Shown here: piece after piece, positions 18,020 through 25,453 of the stretch
Layout: each line of letters starts with the position of its first letter
Position numbering within the stretch: position 1 is the stretch's first letter
Assembly: GCF_900102055.1 (NCBI RefSeq)
Contig: NZ_FNBA01000001.1
Span: 496,001-560,000 of the forward strand
Direction: 5' to 3'
Origin: Ulvibacter litoralis
Lineage (GTDB): Bacteria > Bacteroidota > Bacteroidia > Flavobacteriales > Flavobacteriaceae
Length of the DNA stretch: 64,000 nucleotides
Translations under genes and position numbers: made by a program
Notes under the pieces: generated by a model
Seen by the model: the letters and a program-made list of their open reading frames with translations, nothing else
The model's database searches: none
What the model was told of the DNA's origin: nothing

Positions 18020-18269
18020 AATCTATCATTATTTCAAAATGATAATAGTAGTATGCCTTATCCTTTATGATAAACACAGTCTTTAGTTCAAGAGTAACTT
18101 TGATTGCTTCAACTTTCACTATCTGCCCCTTAGTTAAAGTCCCCACAGGATGGGATACAGAGGCCTTGAAAGGGCAAAAAAGCTGTTTCAGTAGATTGTT
18201 CCAAGTAACAACATACAACCACTCAGAAGAGCTATATTTCAGCTGTTCTGCTAAATCATTTTTTTTCAT
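18018..18269 (-). CDS. Small hypothetical protein, last gene of island backbone operon
   Basis: An 83-residue protein beginning MKKNDLAEQLKYSSSEW and containing a basic-to-hydrophobic middle (GTLTKGQIVKVEAIKVTLELKTVFI) that would form beta strands, perhaps an OB- or SH3-like fold. It is not recognised. It starts 30 nt after the DUF3871 gene on the same strand and ends at a long hairpin, consistent with being the last gene of the operon. The overlapping plus-strand frame has a cysteine- and phenylalanine-rich composition that looks non-coding. Confidence 0.55.
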   Translation of the reverse strand: MKKNDLAEQLKYSSSEWLYVVTWNNLLKQLFCPFKASVSHPVGTLTKGQIVKVEAIKVTLELKTVFIIKDKAYYYYHFEIMID

Positions 18270-18299
18270 ATGTTTTCAGAAATGTTCGAGATAGCTATT

Positions 18300-19274
18300 T
18301 TATATTAGAAACCAATTCTCACTTTGATTTTGCATTGAATCACTAAGTCCATTCACAAATTCAAATGCATTGACATTCCTTTCCAAATTTGAGTCAATAT
18401 ATGACGACTTATTTGCCCCTGTCATAAGATTATAAAAATTCCATAGGTTAATACTCTTCTCAATATCCTTAGAGAAATTTGGGTCGGAATGATAGTCACG
18501 GACCATTGCTCCTATTTGATTATCATTCACGGATAATGCCAACTTGCCTACTTTTTCTTCTGGAGAAAGATGCTGGTACATTTTCATTTTTCCGATGGTC
18601 TGAGCGAACTGTTGTTCATTCAAATAATGTTTACTCATACGTTCCATGTTCCCCAAAAACCTTTCCCTATCAAAAGACTGTATTAGTTCATTTATACGAT
18701 CCTTTAATTCTGCTATGCTGCTAACTCTAATATCAGCCTTCAATCCATCAGTACTAATACATAAATTAGTACAAACAAGGTTCTTGAAACCTATAAACAC
18801 CTTAAACTTTTCTATATTTCGCTTTGAATACAAATTCTCTTGATTAAGAGATCTTACTCCTCCAATTGTTAAGGACAATGAATTGTTGTTTACACTTTCG
18901 GTCAAACTAGGTATCTCAATTATAAATGCACAGCGCTGATAGTAAATGGTTTTTTCTTCTGGCATTAACTCCTTCACTGCCTTCCCAATTGCACTTGGTA
19001 CTCTACCCCTGATAACATGAGAAATCCTAATGTTTGGTTCCAGGATTCTTACATCTGAAAAGTTGGCTTGAACAACTTCCTTTGTTGCATCGATAAATTG
19101 TGAATGAGCTATTGTACTCTCATTATCGCTGTACACAGGAATGATACAATCTCTTTTAAGATGAGACAATGATACTTCCTGAGTATTTGCCTCTATAAAG
19201 CTTCCTTTCGAAGTAGTTATATGCTCTTCAGATATTATCTGATTTTCTATGTTACTTACTGCTATCAATTCCAT
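18300..19274 (-). CDS. DUF3871 family protein
   Basis: A 324-residue protein typical of Bacteroidota mobile islands. Recognisable family segments are FIEANTQEVSLSHLKRDCIIPV near residue 27, VFIGFKNLVCTNLCISTDGL in the middle, EQQFAQTIGKMKMYQHL and a C-terminal LWNFYNLMTGANKSSYID. The function is unknown; members recur beside integrases and recombination proteins, so a role in element maintenance or DNA recombination is likely. The start at 19274 is the first ATG and lies 19 nt after the stop of the Sak4-like ATPase gene, so the two form an operon. Confidence 0.85.
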   Translation of the reverse strand: MELIAVSNIENQIISEEHITTSKGSFIEANTQEVSLSHLKRDCIIPVYSDNESTIAHSQFIDATKEVVQANFSDVRILEPNIRISHVIRGRVPSAIGKAVKELMPEEKTIYYQRCAFIIEIPSLTESVNNNSLSLTIGGVRSLNQENLYSKRNIEKFKVFIGFKNLVCTNLCISTDGLKADIRVSSIAELKDRINELIQSFDRERFLGNMERMSKHYLNEQQFAQTIGKMKMYQHLSPEEKVGKLALSVNDNQIGAMVRDYHSDPNFSKDIEKSINLWNFYNLMTGANKSSYIDSNLERNVNAFEFVNGLSDSMQNQSENWFLI

Positions 19275-19293
19275 TTTCTTGATTTTTAGTTTG

Positions 19294-20145
19294 TTAAATT
19301 ATTTGATTATTCGGAATAACTTGAGATTGAATTCGCTCTAGTTGTTCCTTCTTTTTGAGAATTAGAGGTTTAATTCGTTCTTGTAAATCTGGATACTTCG
19401 AGTATACGTGTCTAAGTCCTTCCATTGTCTCACAGGCATTAATCTCCAGTTGAATTTCTTCTCCTACCAACCCAATTCCCTCCTCACACCATTGCATTAT
19501 CTTTTTACCAGTTGAAGCGTTGATTATAAACTCTGGTTTATCAATAAAGAGTCCTGTTCGATCCTTAGATGCTTTTACTTGGTGAGCAATGTCCACGTCA
19601 AATACAATAGTAAACTCATAGTCTAAATCATTCCGCTGAATAGCCTTTAATCCTACCTTTTCAGGCACCATTTTTCCATTCTTTTGATTTAACACATAGT
19701 CTTGTTTTACACGCATCGTCGAAATGATATGTGAATTAGACTGGAGTATCTTATTAACAAAAGCATTCTGTCTAGGTGTGATCTTACCCCAATTAGTAAA
19801 ACTATTGCCTGGCATATTACTGTGTAGGTCTAATAGGTAATCCCAACAATGTGAGATACTGTCAATAATTATTACTTCCATCCCTGCTTTTTCGCAAAGA
19901 ATAATAGCTTCAATGAATCTTTCAGGCGAATAAGGGGGTTTCATTGTCACAACATTGTAGTTCCCTAAATGAGCATATAAGTCAGCTGAACCATTTTCAG
20001 TATCTATTATAGCTGTTTTGGTGAATTCTCCACCGATTAAGCCCTTTGCTAAGAGCAATGCTGAGTATGTTTTACCACTGCCAGCACTTCCCTGCAGGGC
20101 TAATTTTATTTTTGCTTTTTTCCTTTCGGATTTTCTTAATTCCAT
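19294..20145 (-). CDS. Sak4-like / phage-type RecA-fold ATPase
   Basis: A 283-residue single-domain ATPase with Walker A GSAGSGKT (19-26) and Walker B VIIIDSISHCW (Asp 95), plus the conserved NWGKITPRQNAF and STMRVKQDYV segments of the AAA_24/phage nucleotide-binding family. Such proteins are relatives of the Sak4 single-strand annealing recombinases of phages. In this island it may promote recombination or replication-associated repair of the element. It is the first gene of the operon with DUF3871 and the 83-residue protein; an independent terminator (20177-20204) separates it from the upstream gene, so it should have its own promoter in 20146-20176 or read-through. Confidence 0.8.
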   Translation of the reverse strand: MELRKSERKKAKIKLALQGSAGSGKTYSALLLAKGLIGGEFTKTAIIDTENGSADLYAHLGNYNVVTMKPPYSPERFIEAIILCEKAGMEVIIIDSISHCWDYLLDLHSNMPGNSFTNWGKITPRQNAFVNKILQSNSHIISTMRVKQDYVLNQKNGKMVPEKVGLKAIQRNDLDYEFTIVFDVDIAHQVKASKDRTGLFIDKPEFIINASTGKKIMQWCEEGIGLVGEEIQLEINACETMEGLRHVYSKYPDLQERIKPLILKKKEQLERIQSQVIPNNQII

Positions 20146-20176
20146 TATAGCTGTTTTAAGTATTAATAAATAAAAA

Positions 20177-20204
20177 AGGACCTATACATAAATGCATAGG
20201 TCCT
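20177..20204 (-). terminator. Strong intrinsic terminator after the 122-residue protein gene
   Basis: Stem AGGACCTAT / ATAGGTCCT, extended inward to about 13 bp with one mismatch. On the minus strand it is followed by a run of T residues, so it terminates the gene ending at 20231. Confidence 0.85.
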
Positions 20205-20230
20205 ATTCGAGGTTGAATCAAAAGTGATTA

Positions 20231-20599
20231 TTAAATCACTAAATCATCATCAATAAGTTGTTTCTTTGCCTGAAATAAACCTGCAAAGTCATTTGTGCTA
20301 GCCCTGTTGGCATTACTTAGATGAGACATTCTAATTTGAGGACTACCTTCCCCGTCAAAACTCAAGTTACACAGGTAAGACTTATCAACCTCAACTCCAT
20401 GTATGTAGTTAGACGCATAGCACATTGCAGTACGTTCCACTTCTTCACCATCTGGCAAGTCAAATCTTAGCGTAACAATTTTATAGTCTTTATCATTACT
20501 ATTAGTCAAGGTATTCTCTCCTATTTTCAAGAGAGTAGCATTAAAAAGAAACTCTGATTCACCAGAGATATCATTAGTAATTTCACGATACTCAGTCAT
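20231..20599 (-). CDS. Hypothetical island protein, possibly ssDNA-binding-like
   Basis: A 122-residue acidic protein. Predicted strands alternate through FLFNATLLKIGE, YKIVTLRFDLPDGEEVERTAMCY and SYLCNLSFDGEGSPQIRMSHL, and the tail DLVI is acidic. The small size, beta-rich pattern, acidic tail and position next to a Sak4-like recombinase resemble single-strand-binding partners of phage annealing proteins, but no sequence motif proves this. It lies between two hairpin terminators and so is probably a single-gene unit. Confidence 0.55.
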   Translation of the reverse strand: MTEYREITNDISGESEFLFNATLLKIGENTLTNSNDKDYKIVTLRFDLPDGEEVERTAMCYASNYIHGVEVDKSYLCNLSFDGEGSPQIRMSHLSNANRASTNDFAGLFQAKKQLIDDDLVI

Positions 20600-20629
20600 A
20601 ATTATTTATATTTTAGTTATGAGATAAGA

Positions 20630-20666
20630 CACCCCTATCTCCCAAAATATAAAAAGGGTAGGGGTG
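20630..20666 (-). terminator. Hairpin terminator downstream of lipoprotein gene
   Basis: CACCCCTA (20630-20637) pairs with TAGGGGTG (20659-20666), and CCC/GGG pairs continue inside. It lies downstream of the minus-strand lipoprotein gene and 31 nt upstream of the next gene's start, so it could also act as a leader structure for that gene. Confidence 0.65.
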
Positions 20667-20707
20667 AAGTTGAGTTTATCTAGCGTGCGGAAAAAAAATA
20701 AAAAAAA

Positions 20708-21499
20708 TTAAATTGAAAAGTAACTATATGTTCCTTCATCACCCGCTAGTACTCCTTGAGTAATCTCATAAGATATTGGATAGCCTTCTAGCCCATATTC
20801 TAATAGAATACTAAATTCTGTAATTTCTGCTTCTTTTCTTTCAATAACATTATTAGCTAAAAATTCAATATTCTCTCTATACACCCCATCCACTTCTTTA
20901 GGCAGTAATATTCTATGTTTATCCCAAAGAAAATAAAACGGATTAACCTGTTCATCTAGAGTAATATTATAGGTATGTGAAGCCCCTCCAGAAGGAGTTT
21001 CATCAATAGTTAAGCTCATAACAATGTTATTACTATTATATTCATAACTAATAATACGACTTGATTGTCCTCCTGAATTAAACAGCTTTTTTTCTACAAT
21101 TAAGTCATTAGCATATGTAAACTCTACATCGCCAAAACTACCGCTCCTTATTGCCATAAGTTTATTGTCCTGATATTCATAGTCATAATATGAACTTGCA
21201 TTAGATATATCCCAATTGAAATTATTAAAATCATTTGAATTCTGAGAGAATCTATAAACTCTCGAAATAAGTCCATTTGAGTTATATACAAACTGCATCC
21301 TTCCAGGGAATGCGCTACTTGACCAAGCTTTCACAATCCTGTCTCCTTCATAACTTAACTTTAGGACAACCCCACCATTAGATTCATTTAAATATTTCAC
21401 TTCTGTCGGGAGACCTATTGTAACAGAGTTATCATTAGATGAACACCCAATGAATAATAAGATTAAAAAAGTAAGTTTAATTGGTTTTAAAAATTTCAT
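20708..21499 (-). CDS. Lipoprotein with YD/RHS-like repeat segments
   Basis: A 263-residue protein with a lipoprotein signal: MKFLKPIKLTFLILLFIGC, with the lipobox cysteine at residue 19 followed by SSNDN. The mature part contains repeated short strands of the kind YDYEYQDNKLMAIRSG, FTYANDLIVEKKLF and YEYNSNNIVMSLTI, a pattern of YD-type beta repeats. It is probably anchored in the outer membrane. It has no apparent link to recombination or BREX and looks like cargo of the island, perhaps affecting the cell surface. Terminator-like hairpins lie on both sides, so it should be an independent unit. Confidence 0.75.
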   Translation of the reverse strand: MKFLKPIKLTFLILLFIGCSSNDNSVTIGLPTEVKYLNESNGGVVLKLSYEGDRIVKAWSSSAFPGRMQFVYNSNGLISRVYRFSQNSNDFNNFNWDISNASSYYDYEYQDNKLMAIRSGSFGDVEFTYANDLIVEKKLFNSGGQSSRIISYEYNSNNIVMSLTIDETPSGGASHTYNITLDEQVNPFYFLWDKHRILLPKEVDGVYRENIEFLANNVIERKEAEITEFSILLEYGLEGYPISYEITQGVLAGDEGTYSYFSI

Positions 21500-21540
21500 T
21501 TATTTTATTTTAGTAGTTAATAATAGTTATTATAATAAAA

Positions 21541-21559
21541 AGAGGCTATTAGCACCTCT
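21541..21559 (-). terminator. Terminator after radC-like gene
   Basis: AGAGG / CCTCT stem with a 9-nt loop; on the minus strand the stem is followed by TTTTT. It lies 65 nt beyond the radC-like stop codon. Confidence 0.65.
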
Positions 21560-21623
21560 GTCTAAAAAGTAGAACAAGTTAGTTCTATATAAAAGAGCAA
21601 CCTATAAGGTTTCTCCACAAAAT

Positions 21624-22061
21624 TCATAAATCACCTTCATCCGAAAAACTATAATACCCACTTTTAGTTATTATTATGTGATCAATAAGTTGAAGGTCTA
21701 AATATTCAGCTGCCTTTTTAATTTTCTTAGTTAATATTTTATCCTGAGAACTGTATTGTATGTTTCCCGAAGGATGATTATGAGCCACTATTATGGAAGA
21801 AGCGTTTGATTTTAAAGCAGCAGTTAAAAGTAATTTCATATCTACTACTGTTCCAGCCACACCACCTTTTGACATATGATAAATCCCAAGTACATTATTA
21901 GCTCTGTTTAAAAACAGTGCTTTAAACTCCTCTTGTAATTGAATGGTATTTACATTCCAATTATCTAAAAGAAGGTTATATGCTGTTTGGCTATTAGATA
22001 TTTTTACAGTGCTATCTATTTCATTGGAATAGATAAGTTGTATTTCATTTATTGTATTCAT
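21624..22061 (-). CDS. RadC-like JAB/MPN domain protein
   Basis: A 145-residue protein consisting only of the RadC JAB domain. The metal-binding motif HNHPSG is at residues 94-99 with Asp 107 in SSQDK, and GTVVDMKLLLTAALKSNAS matches the preceding conserved helix. It lacks the N-terminal HhH part of chromosomal RadC. Short forms like this are common on Bacteroidota integrative elements; their function is not established despite the historical DNA-repair name. It is divergent from the small HTH gene with only 18 nt between start codons, so the two promoters overlap each other's coding regions. Confidence 0.88.
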   Translation of the reverse strand: MNTINEIQLIYSNEIDSTVKISNSQTAYNLLLDNWNVNTIQLQEEFKALFLNRANNVLGIYHMSKGGVAGTVVDMKLLLTAALKSNASSIIVAHNHPSGNIQYSSQDKILTKKIKKAAEYLDLQLIDHIIITKSGYYSFSDEGDL

Positions 22062-22079
22062 TATTTATATTGTATTAAG

Positions 22080-22358
22080 ATGAAAAGTTTAAGATTTGAA
22101 GAAATGCCAAGGGCGGTCGAAGAAATATTAGAAAAGCTTATTGTTATTGAGCAAAGACTGAATGATATTAAGAATCATTTTCAGCCAATAAAGCCTATAG
22201 AGTTAATGACACGAAAAGAAGTAGCATTATTCTTTAAAGTAGATATCTCTACAGTTCACAATTGGACTAAAAAAGGAAAACTCCAATCGTATGGGATTGG
22301 AGCTAGAGTTTATTATAAGAGAAAAGAAGTAGAAAATGTATTAATTAAATTATTTTAA
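22080..22358 (+). CDS. Small HTH protein, excisionase-like
   Basis: A 92-residue protein. The N-terminal half is helical (EEMPRAVEEILEKLIVIEQRLNDI), and residues about 45-90 form a MerR/excisionase-type helix-turn-helix: LMTRKEVALFFKVDISTVHNW, then KKGKLQSYGIGARVYYKRKEVE. The ATG at 22080 is preferred to an earlier in-frame one that overlaps radC and encodes a tyrosine-rich extension. It is convergent with the integrase and the two coding regions overlap by 9 nt. The position and fold suggest control of excision or of the divergent radC-like gene. Direct evidence is lacking. Confidence 0.82.
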   Translation: MKSLRFEEMPRAVEEILEKLIVIEQRLNDIKNHFQPIKPIELMTRKEVALFFKVDISTVHNWTKKGKLQSYGIGARVYYKRKEVENVLIKLF

Positions 22359-23549
22359 TTTTAACTTTATCATTTCCTCACTTACTCGCTTCTGAACAAC
22401 CTTACCATAACTAGCTTGAGTAATCTTCATACTACTATGTCCTAAGAGCTCTGAAACTATCTCCATAGGAACATCATTATACAAAAGAACAGTTGAAGCA
22501 AATGTCTTTCTAGCCATATGGTGAGTTAGGTTCTTTTTTATCCCAACGAAATCAGCAATCTCTTTTAAATAGCTATTGAACCTCTGATTAGATATGTTAT
22601 TAAAAATATATTCAGAATGGTCCTTGTCATATCTATATAGTATTAATAGAGCCTGAGGCAACAGAGGTACTTTATAAGTCTTCCCTGTTTTACTACGCCT
22701 AATACTTAACCAAAGGTTGTCATCAAACTCTTTAATGATATCTGATTTTTTCAGACTAGCCATTTCTTTATATGCTAATCCAGTATAACAACAGAAAACA
22801 AACAAGTCCCTAATCATACCAATTCTATCAATTCGGAATTGATACCTTTCCAATCTTCTAAGCTCTTCTTCAGAAAGAAAGATTATCTCTTTTCTTACTG
22901 TCTTATAGCTAAATAATAAGAATGGATCTCGATTTAAATATTCCTCTGCTATCGCGAACTTCAACACCTTCTTAAACCTTTGAATAGCCTTGTTTAAGGT
23001 GCTCTGCGCAAGCTTTTTCTCTGTTTTAAGATAGTATTCATATTCGCCTAGAAAATTGCTTTTAAGAGCCTTTAACAGGATGTCTTTTGTTTTGAATTTA
23101 TGCATAATAAAGTCTTGCAAGTGTTTGCCAGATTCCAGATACTTCTGATAAGTAACTAATTTAATATCTATTCCGATTAGCCTTTTAATTCTATCGCTAT
23201 GGAGGTTATACACTTCCATCACGCATAGCTCATCTTTTGGAGCTTCTCCCTTGTATTGATTATAGATGTCAAGCACATTAAATGAAGTCCCTTTAACTTG
23301 TAAAAATAAAAAAGCCTGATTCAAATTTTGATTGATCAGGCTTAATTGGCTGTTTAGATATTCACTTTGGTCACTTGGTTTGACTCGCTGTTTTTTCCCA
23401 TCCCAATAGTCAGGGTTTATAAATAAACCTGTAGAGAACTCTTTCCTCTTTTTTAAGAAGGTTATACGGCATCTGAGCGCACATTTGTTGGATTGGTTCA
23501 TTCGATTGCGTGCAAGCACAAACAATACATTGATAGTACTTGTATTCAT
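22350..23549 (-). CDS. Tyrosine recombinase (island integrase)
   Basis: A 399-residue phage-integrase-family protein of the Bacteroidota type: an N-terminal Arm_DNA-bind-like region (FLKKRKEFSTGLFINPDYWDG near 32-51), SAM-like core-binding domain (about 110-205) and catalytic domain. Catalytic candidates are His344/Arg347 (HHMARKTF), His371 (LLGHSSM) and nucleophile Tyr381 (ASYGKV). The first arginine position lies in CYTGLAYKEM and reads Ala, a substitution of the kind tolerated in some Bacteroidota recombinases. The ATG at 23549 is preferred; the 20-residue upstream extension runs through the GCACACCT repeats. It lies 131 nt from the right repeat at tRNA-Asp and is the likely integration enzyme. 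Confidence 0.93.
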   Translation of the reverse strand: MNTSTINVLFVLARNRMNQSNKCALRCRITFLKKRKEFSTGLFINPDYWDGKKQRVKPSDQSEYLNSQLSLINQNLNQAFLFLQVKGTSFNVLDIYNQYKGEAPKDELCVMEVYNLHSDRIKRLIGIDIKLVTYQKYLESGKHLQDFIMHKFKTKDILLKALKSNFLGEYEYYLKTEKKLAQSTLNKAIQRFKKVLKFAIAEEYLNRDPFLLFSYKTVRKEIIFLSEEELRRLERYQFRIDRIGMIRDLFVFCCYTGLAYKEMASLKKSDIIKEFDDNLWLSIRRSKTGKTYKVPLLPQALLILYRYDKDHSEYIFNNISNQRFNSYLKEIADFVGIKKNLTHHMARKTFASTVLLYNDVPMEIVSELLGHSSMKITQASYGKVVQKRVSEEMIKLKLK

Positions 23550-23583
23550 TATTTTATATTTTTTTTGGTTAGTAAATGGACAT

Positions 23584-23623
23584 GCACACCTTGTAGAAAA
23601 GATGCACACCTAATTGCACACCT
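23584..23623. repeat. Three direct repeats GCACACCT upstream of the integrase
   Basis: GCACACCT occurs at 23584-23591, 23604-23611 and 23616-23623, that is, with spacings of 20 and 12 nt, between the integrase start and the att repeat. This arrangement fits arm-type binding sites of a tyrosine recombinase or an operator controlling int. Confidence 0.65.
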
Positions 23624-23680
23624 TTCAGATGTAAAAAACGTATCAATGTTGCCTTTTGAAGATGAATCACCCTAAAACAA

Positions 23681-23871
23681 AAAAAGCCCATCCATTTGGA
23701 TAAGCTCTTCATCGGTTTACTACATAAACCCTCCGCCACATTTAAGACGGACAACACAACGCGTTTGCGTTCCCTTGCAGAAGGGAACCTCCTCATATAA
23801 CCTGAGAAGTATTTCAAAATATCCCCACTTTCGTGGGGACGTTGGCGGTCTGGACGAGACTCGAACTCGCG
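23681..23871. repeat. Right attachment-type direct repeat, overlapping tRNA-Asp 3' end
   Basis: Matches 1-191 with one base difference. It contains the last 26 bases of tRNA-Asp without the CCA end, plus CCA, terminator and about 140 bp of downstream sequence. Here the tRNA remains complete. The offset between the copies is 23,680 bp, the expected size of an excised circle wherever crossover happens in the repeat. Confidence 0.9.
23821..23840 (-). terminator. tRNA-Asp terminator hairpin
   Basis: On the minus strand GTCCCCAC-GAAA-GTGGGGAT forms an 8-bp stem with a GAAA tetraloop, 2 nt after the tRNA CCA end and followed by ATTTT. Confidence 0.85.
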
Positions 23872-23919
23872 ACCCCCTGCGTGACAGGCAGGTATTCTAA
23901 CCAACTGAACTACCAGACC
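23843..23919 (-). tRNA. tRNA-Asp (anticodon GTC)
   Basis: Read on the minus strand: acceptor stem GGTCTGG pairs with CCAGACC, discriminator G, and an encoded CCA (23843-23845). The D arm contains AGTTGGTTAGAA, the anticodon arm CCTGCCTGTCACGCAGG with anticodon GTC (23883-23885), and the T arm GCGAGTTCGAGTCTCGT. Length is 77 nt with CCA. It is the integration site of the island; the 3' end of the gene is supplied by the att repeat. Confidence 0.96.
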
Positions 23920-24035
23920 GTGCTACTATTTTAAAGACTTTATTAGCATGTCTTTGCTTATATTGCTACAAGCGAGTGCAAATATACACCCTCTATTCAA
24001 TCTGACAAACATTTTTCGAAAAAAAATTTCACTTT

Positions 24036-24965
24036 TTATCCAAACTTCTGACGTTCCACTAAATAGGTAGTCAAAATTTTATTGAAACTCTCATTAATAT
24101 TCGTCGGAACGTACTTAATACGGTATTGCGCGCACTTCAACTCTAAATCTGTAAAGTAGGTTTGTACCGCCGTTTCGTATTGCTCCTTTATGGTATCTGC
24201 ATATAAATTTACAAACTCACCCGTCTCAACATCTATAAAACGCTTGGGGCGATTCGTAAAATCAAACTGCAACTCCTTTTCTTTATCAAACGTATGAAAT
24301 AACACTACTTCGTGTTTGTTGTATTTTAAATGCTGTAAGGCTTCAAATAACTTTTCTGCTTCCGCATCACTTTCAAACATATCGGTAAACAAAAACACCA
24401 ACGACCTTCGCTTCAGTTTTTCTGCTATTAAATGCAAATGACTGTAGGTTTTGGTCTGTACTTGTGTTTTTGATGCTACAACGGCATTATTAAGTTGCGC
24501 CAAAAGCATTTGATGATGGCGCTCACTCCCTTTTTCCGAAGAATAGAACTCATACGTATCACTATAAATACTCATCCCCACCGCATCGCGCTGACGCTTT
24601 AGCAAGTTCATAATCGCAGCACTTGCCAATACCGAGAAACCAATCTTATTTAACGAATTAATCCCTTGCTCTTTGAGTGCAGGATAATGCATCGAACTAC
24701 TGTTATCAATAATTAAATGGCAACGTAAATTGGTTTCTTCTTCGTAGCGCTTGGTATAGAGCTTATCCGTTTTAGCAAAAAGCTTCCAGTCAATATGCTT
24801 GGTGCTTTCACCATTATTATAGGTTTTATGCTCCGCAAATTCCGCAGAAAAACCGTGAAACGGACTCTTATGAAGTCCAGAAATAAACCCCTCTACCACT
24901 TGCGTAGCGAGCAACTCCAGGTGTTTAAACCCAACAATTTCGTTTATTTCTTTGTCTATATTCAT
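24036..24965 (-). CDS. DUF58 domain protein (vWA-like)
   Basis: A 309-residue protein of the DUF58 family found in MoxR-associated gene sets. Key segments are LHKSPFHGFSAEFAEHKTY, GESTKHIDWKLFAKTDKLY (the DUF58 hallmark) and a vWA-like LRCHLIIDNSSSMHYP with a MIDAS-type DxSxS. The start at 24965 (MNIDKEINEI) is chosen because the upstream 34 in-frame codons encode low-quality sequence and pass through a 7-nt repeat array. It is the first chromosomal gene beyond the tRNA. No MoxR or BatA gene is visible beside it in this window. Confidence 0.87.
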   Translation of the reverse strand: MNIDKEINEIVGFKHLELLATQVVEGFISGLHKSPFHGFSAEFAEHKTYNNGESTKHIDWKLFAKTDKLYTKRYEEETNLRCHLIIDNSSSMHYPALKEQGINSLNKIGFSVLASAAIMNLLKRQRDAVGMSIYSDTYEFYSSEKGSERHHQMLLAQLNNAVVASKTQVQTKTYSHLHLIAEKLKRRSLVFLFTDMFESDAEAEKLFEALQHLKYNKHEVVLFHTFDKEKELQFDFTNRPKRFIDVETGEFVNLYADTIKEQYETAVQTYFTDLELKCAQYRIKYVPTNINESFNKILTTYLVERQKFG

Positions 24966-24985
24966 TAGGTTATCTTCCTTGTATC

Positions 24986-25010
24986 GTGATTTGTGAGTGG
25001 TGAGCGGTGA
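24986..25010. repeat. Heptamer tandem array (GTGANNN x4)
   Basis: GTGA recurs at 24986, 24993, 25000 and 25007 with an exact 7-nt period. It lies on the downstream side of the four-helix-bundle gene. Its complement (NNNTCAC) resembles the heptamer array at 25404-25443, but in the opposite orientation. Confidence 0.65.
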
Positions 25011-25020
25011 ATAGTTTGTT

Positions 25021-25368
25021 TTATTTTTTTTGTAAATAATTTCTTGTACCAAGCAACAATTTTCCAACTGAATTAAGTTGGTTTTTTAATGTTTCAGATT
25101 CTTGAATAAAACCCAATCGTACAGATAAATAATATTGAGTCTCAACTTCAGAAAGCGAGCCTAATGCAATACTTATAAACTGTATAAATTCCTTATCGCT
25201 TTTTCTTGCCGCTCCTTCTGCCACATTTGATGGAACAGAGACCGCAGAACGTCTTATTTGACTTGTAAGCCCGTAAATTTCTTCTTTAGGAAACTGAGCG
25301 CTAATTTTATAAATAGCTTCAACTAGATCCATGCTCTTTTTCCACACATCCATGTCTTTATGATTCAT
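25021..25368 (-). CDS. Four-helix-bundle protein (23S rRNA intervening-sequence type)
   Basis: A 115-residue helical protein with the family's conserved segments: DMDVWKKSMDLVEAIYKI near the start, FPKEEIYGLTSQIRRSAVSV, PSNVAEGAARKSDKEFIQF and GSLSEVETQYYLSVRLGF. Members are found in 23S rRNA intervening sequences and as free genes in Bacteroidota, and are structurally like the Avd protein of diversity-generating retroelements. The cellular role is unknown. The ATG at 25368 is preferred because the upstream in-frame extension has a basic RRR run and approaches the repeat array. Short tandem heptamer arrays lie on both sides of the gene. Confidence 0.88.
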   Translation of the reverse strand: MNHKDMDVWKKSMDLVEAIYKISAQFPKEEIYGLTSQIRRSAVSVPSNVAEGAARKSDKEFIQFISIALGSLSEVETQYYLSVRLGFIQESETLKNQLNSVGKLLLGTRNYLQKK

Positions 25369-25403
25369 ACCTAAAGCATTACTTACTATTCTCCTGCGCA
25401 CCA

Positions 25404-25443
25404 TTCACGGTTCACCGTTCACAGTTCACAGTTCACAGTTCAC
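25404..25443. repeat. Heptamer tandem array (TTCACNG x6)
   Basis: TTCAC recurs at 25404, 25411, 25418, 25425, 25432 and 25439, an exact 7-nt period; the last four units are nearly identical (TTCACAG). It lies between the four-helix-bundle gene's start and the clpP stop codon. Confidence 0.9.
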
Positions 25444-25453
25444 TAATAACTAC

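Noticed and set aside
18067-18294. Plus-strand 75-codon frame opposite the 83-residue protein
   Set aside because: Its composition (many Ser, Phe, Cys) is unlike a real protein, and it runs against the minus-strand operon that is complete and well spaced.
23569-23904. Minus-strand 111-codon open frame across the right repeat and tRNA-Asp
   Set aside because: It reads through the tRNA gene and its terminator, and its mirror would exist in the left repeat; the sequence is structural RNA plus att repeat, not protein-coding.
25404-25443. Possible CRISPR-like or phage att repeats at the heptamers
   Set aside because: The period is 7 nt without spacers, so it is a short tandem repeat.
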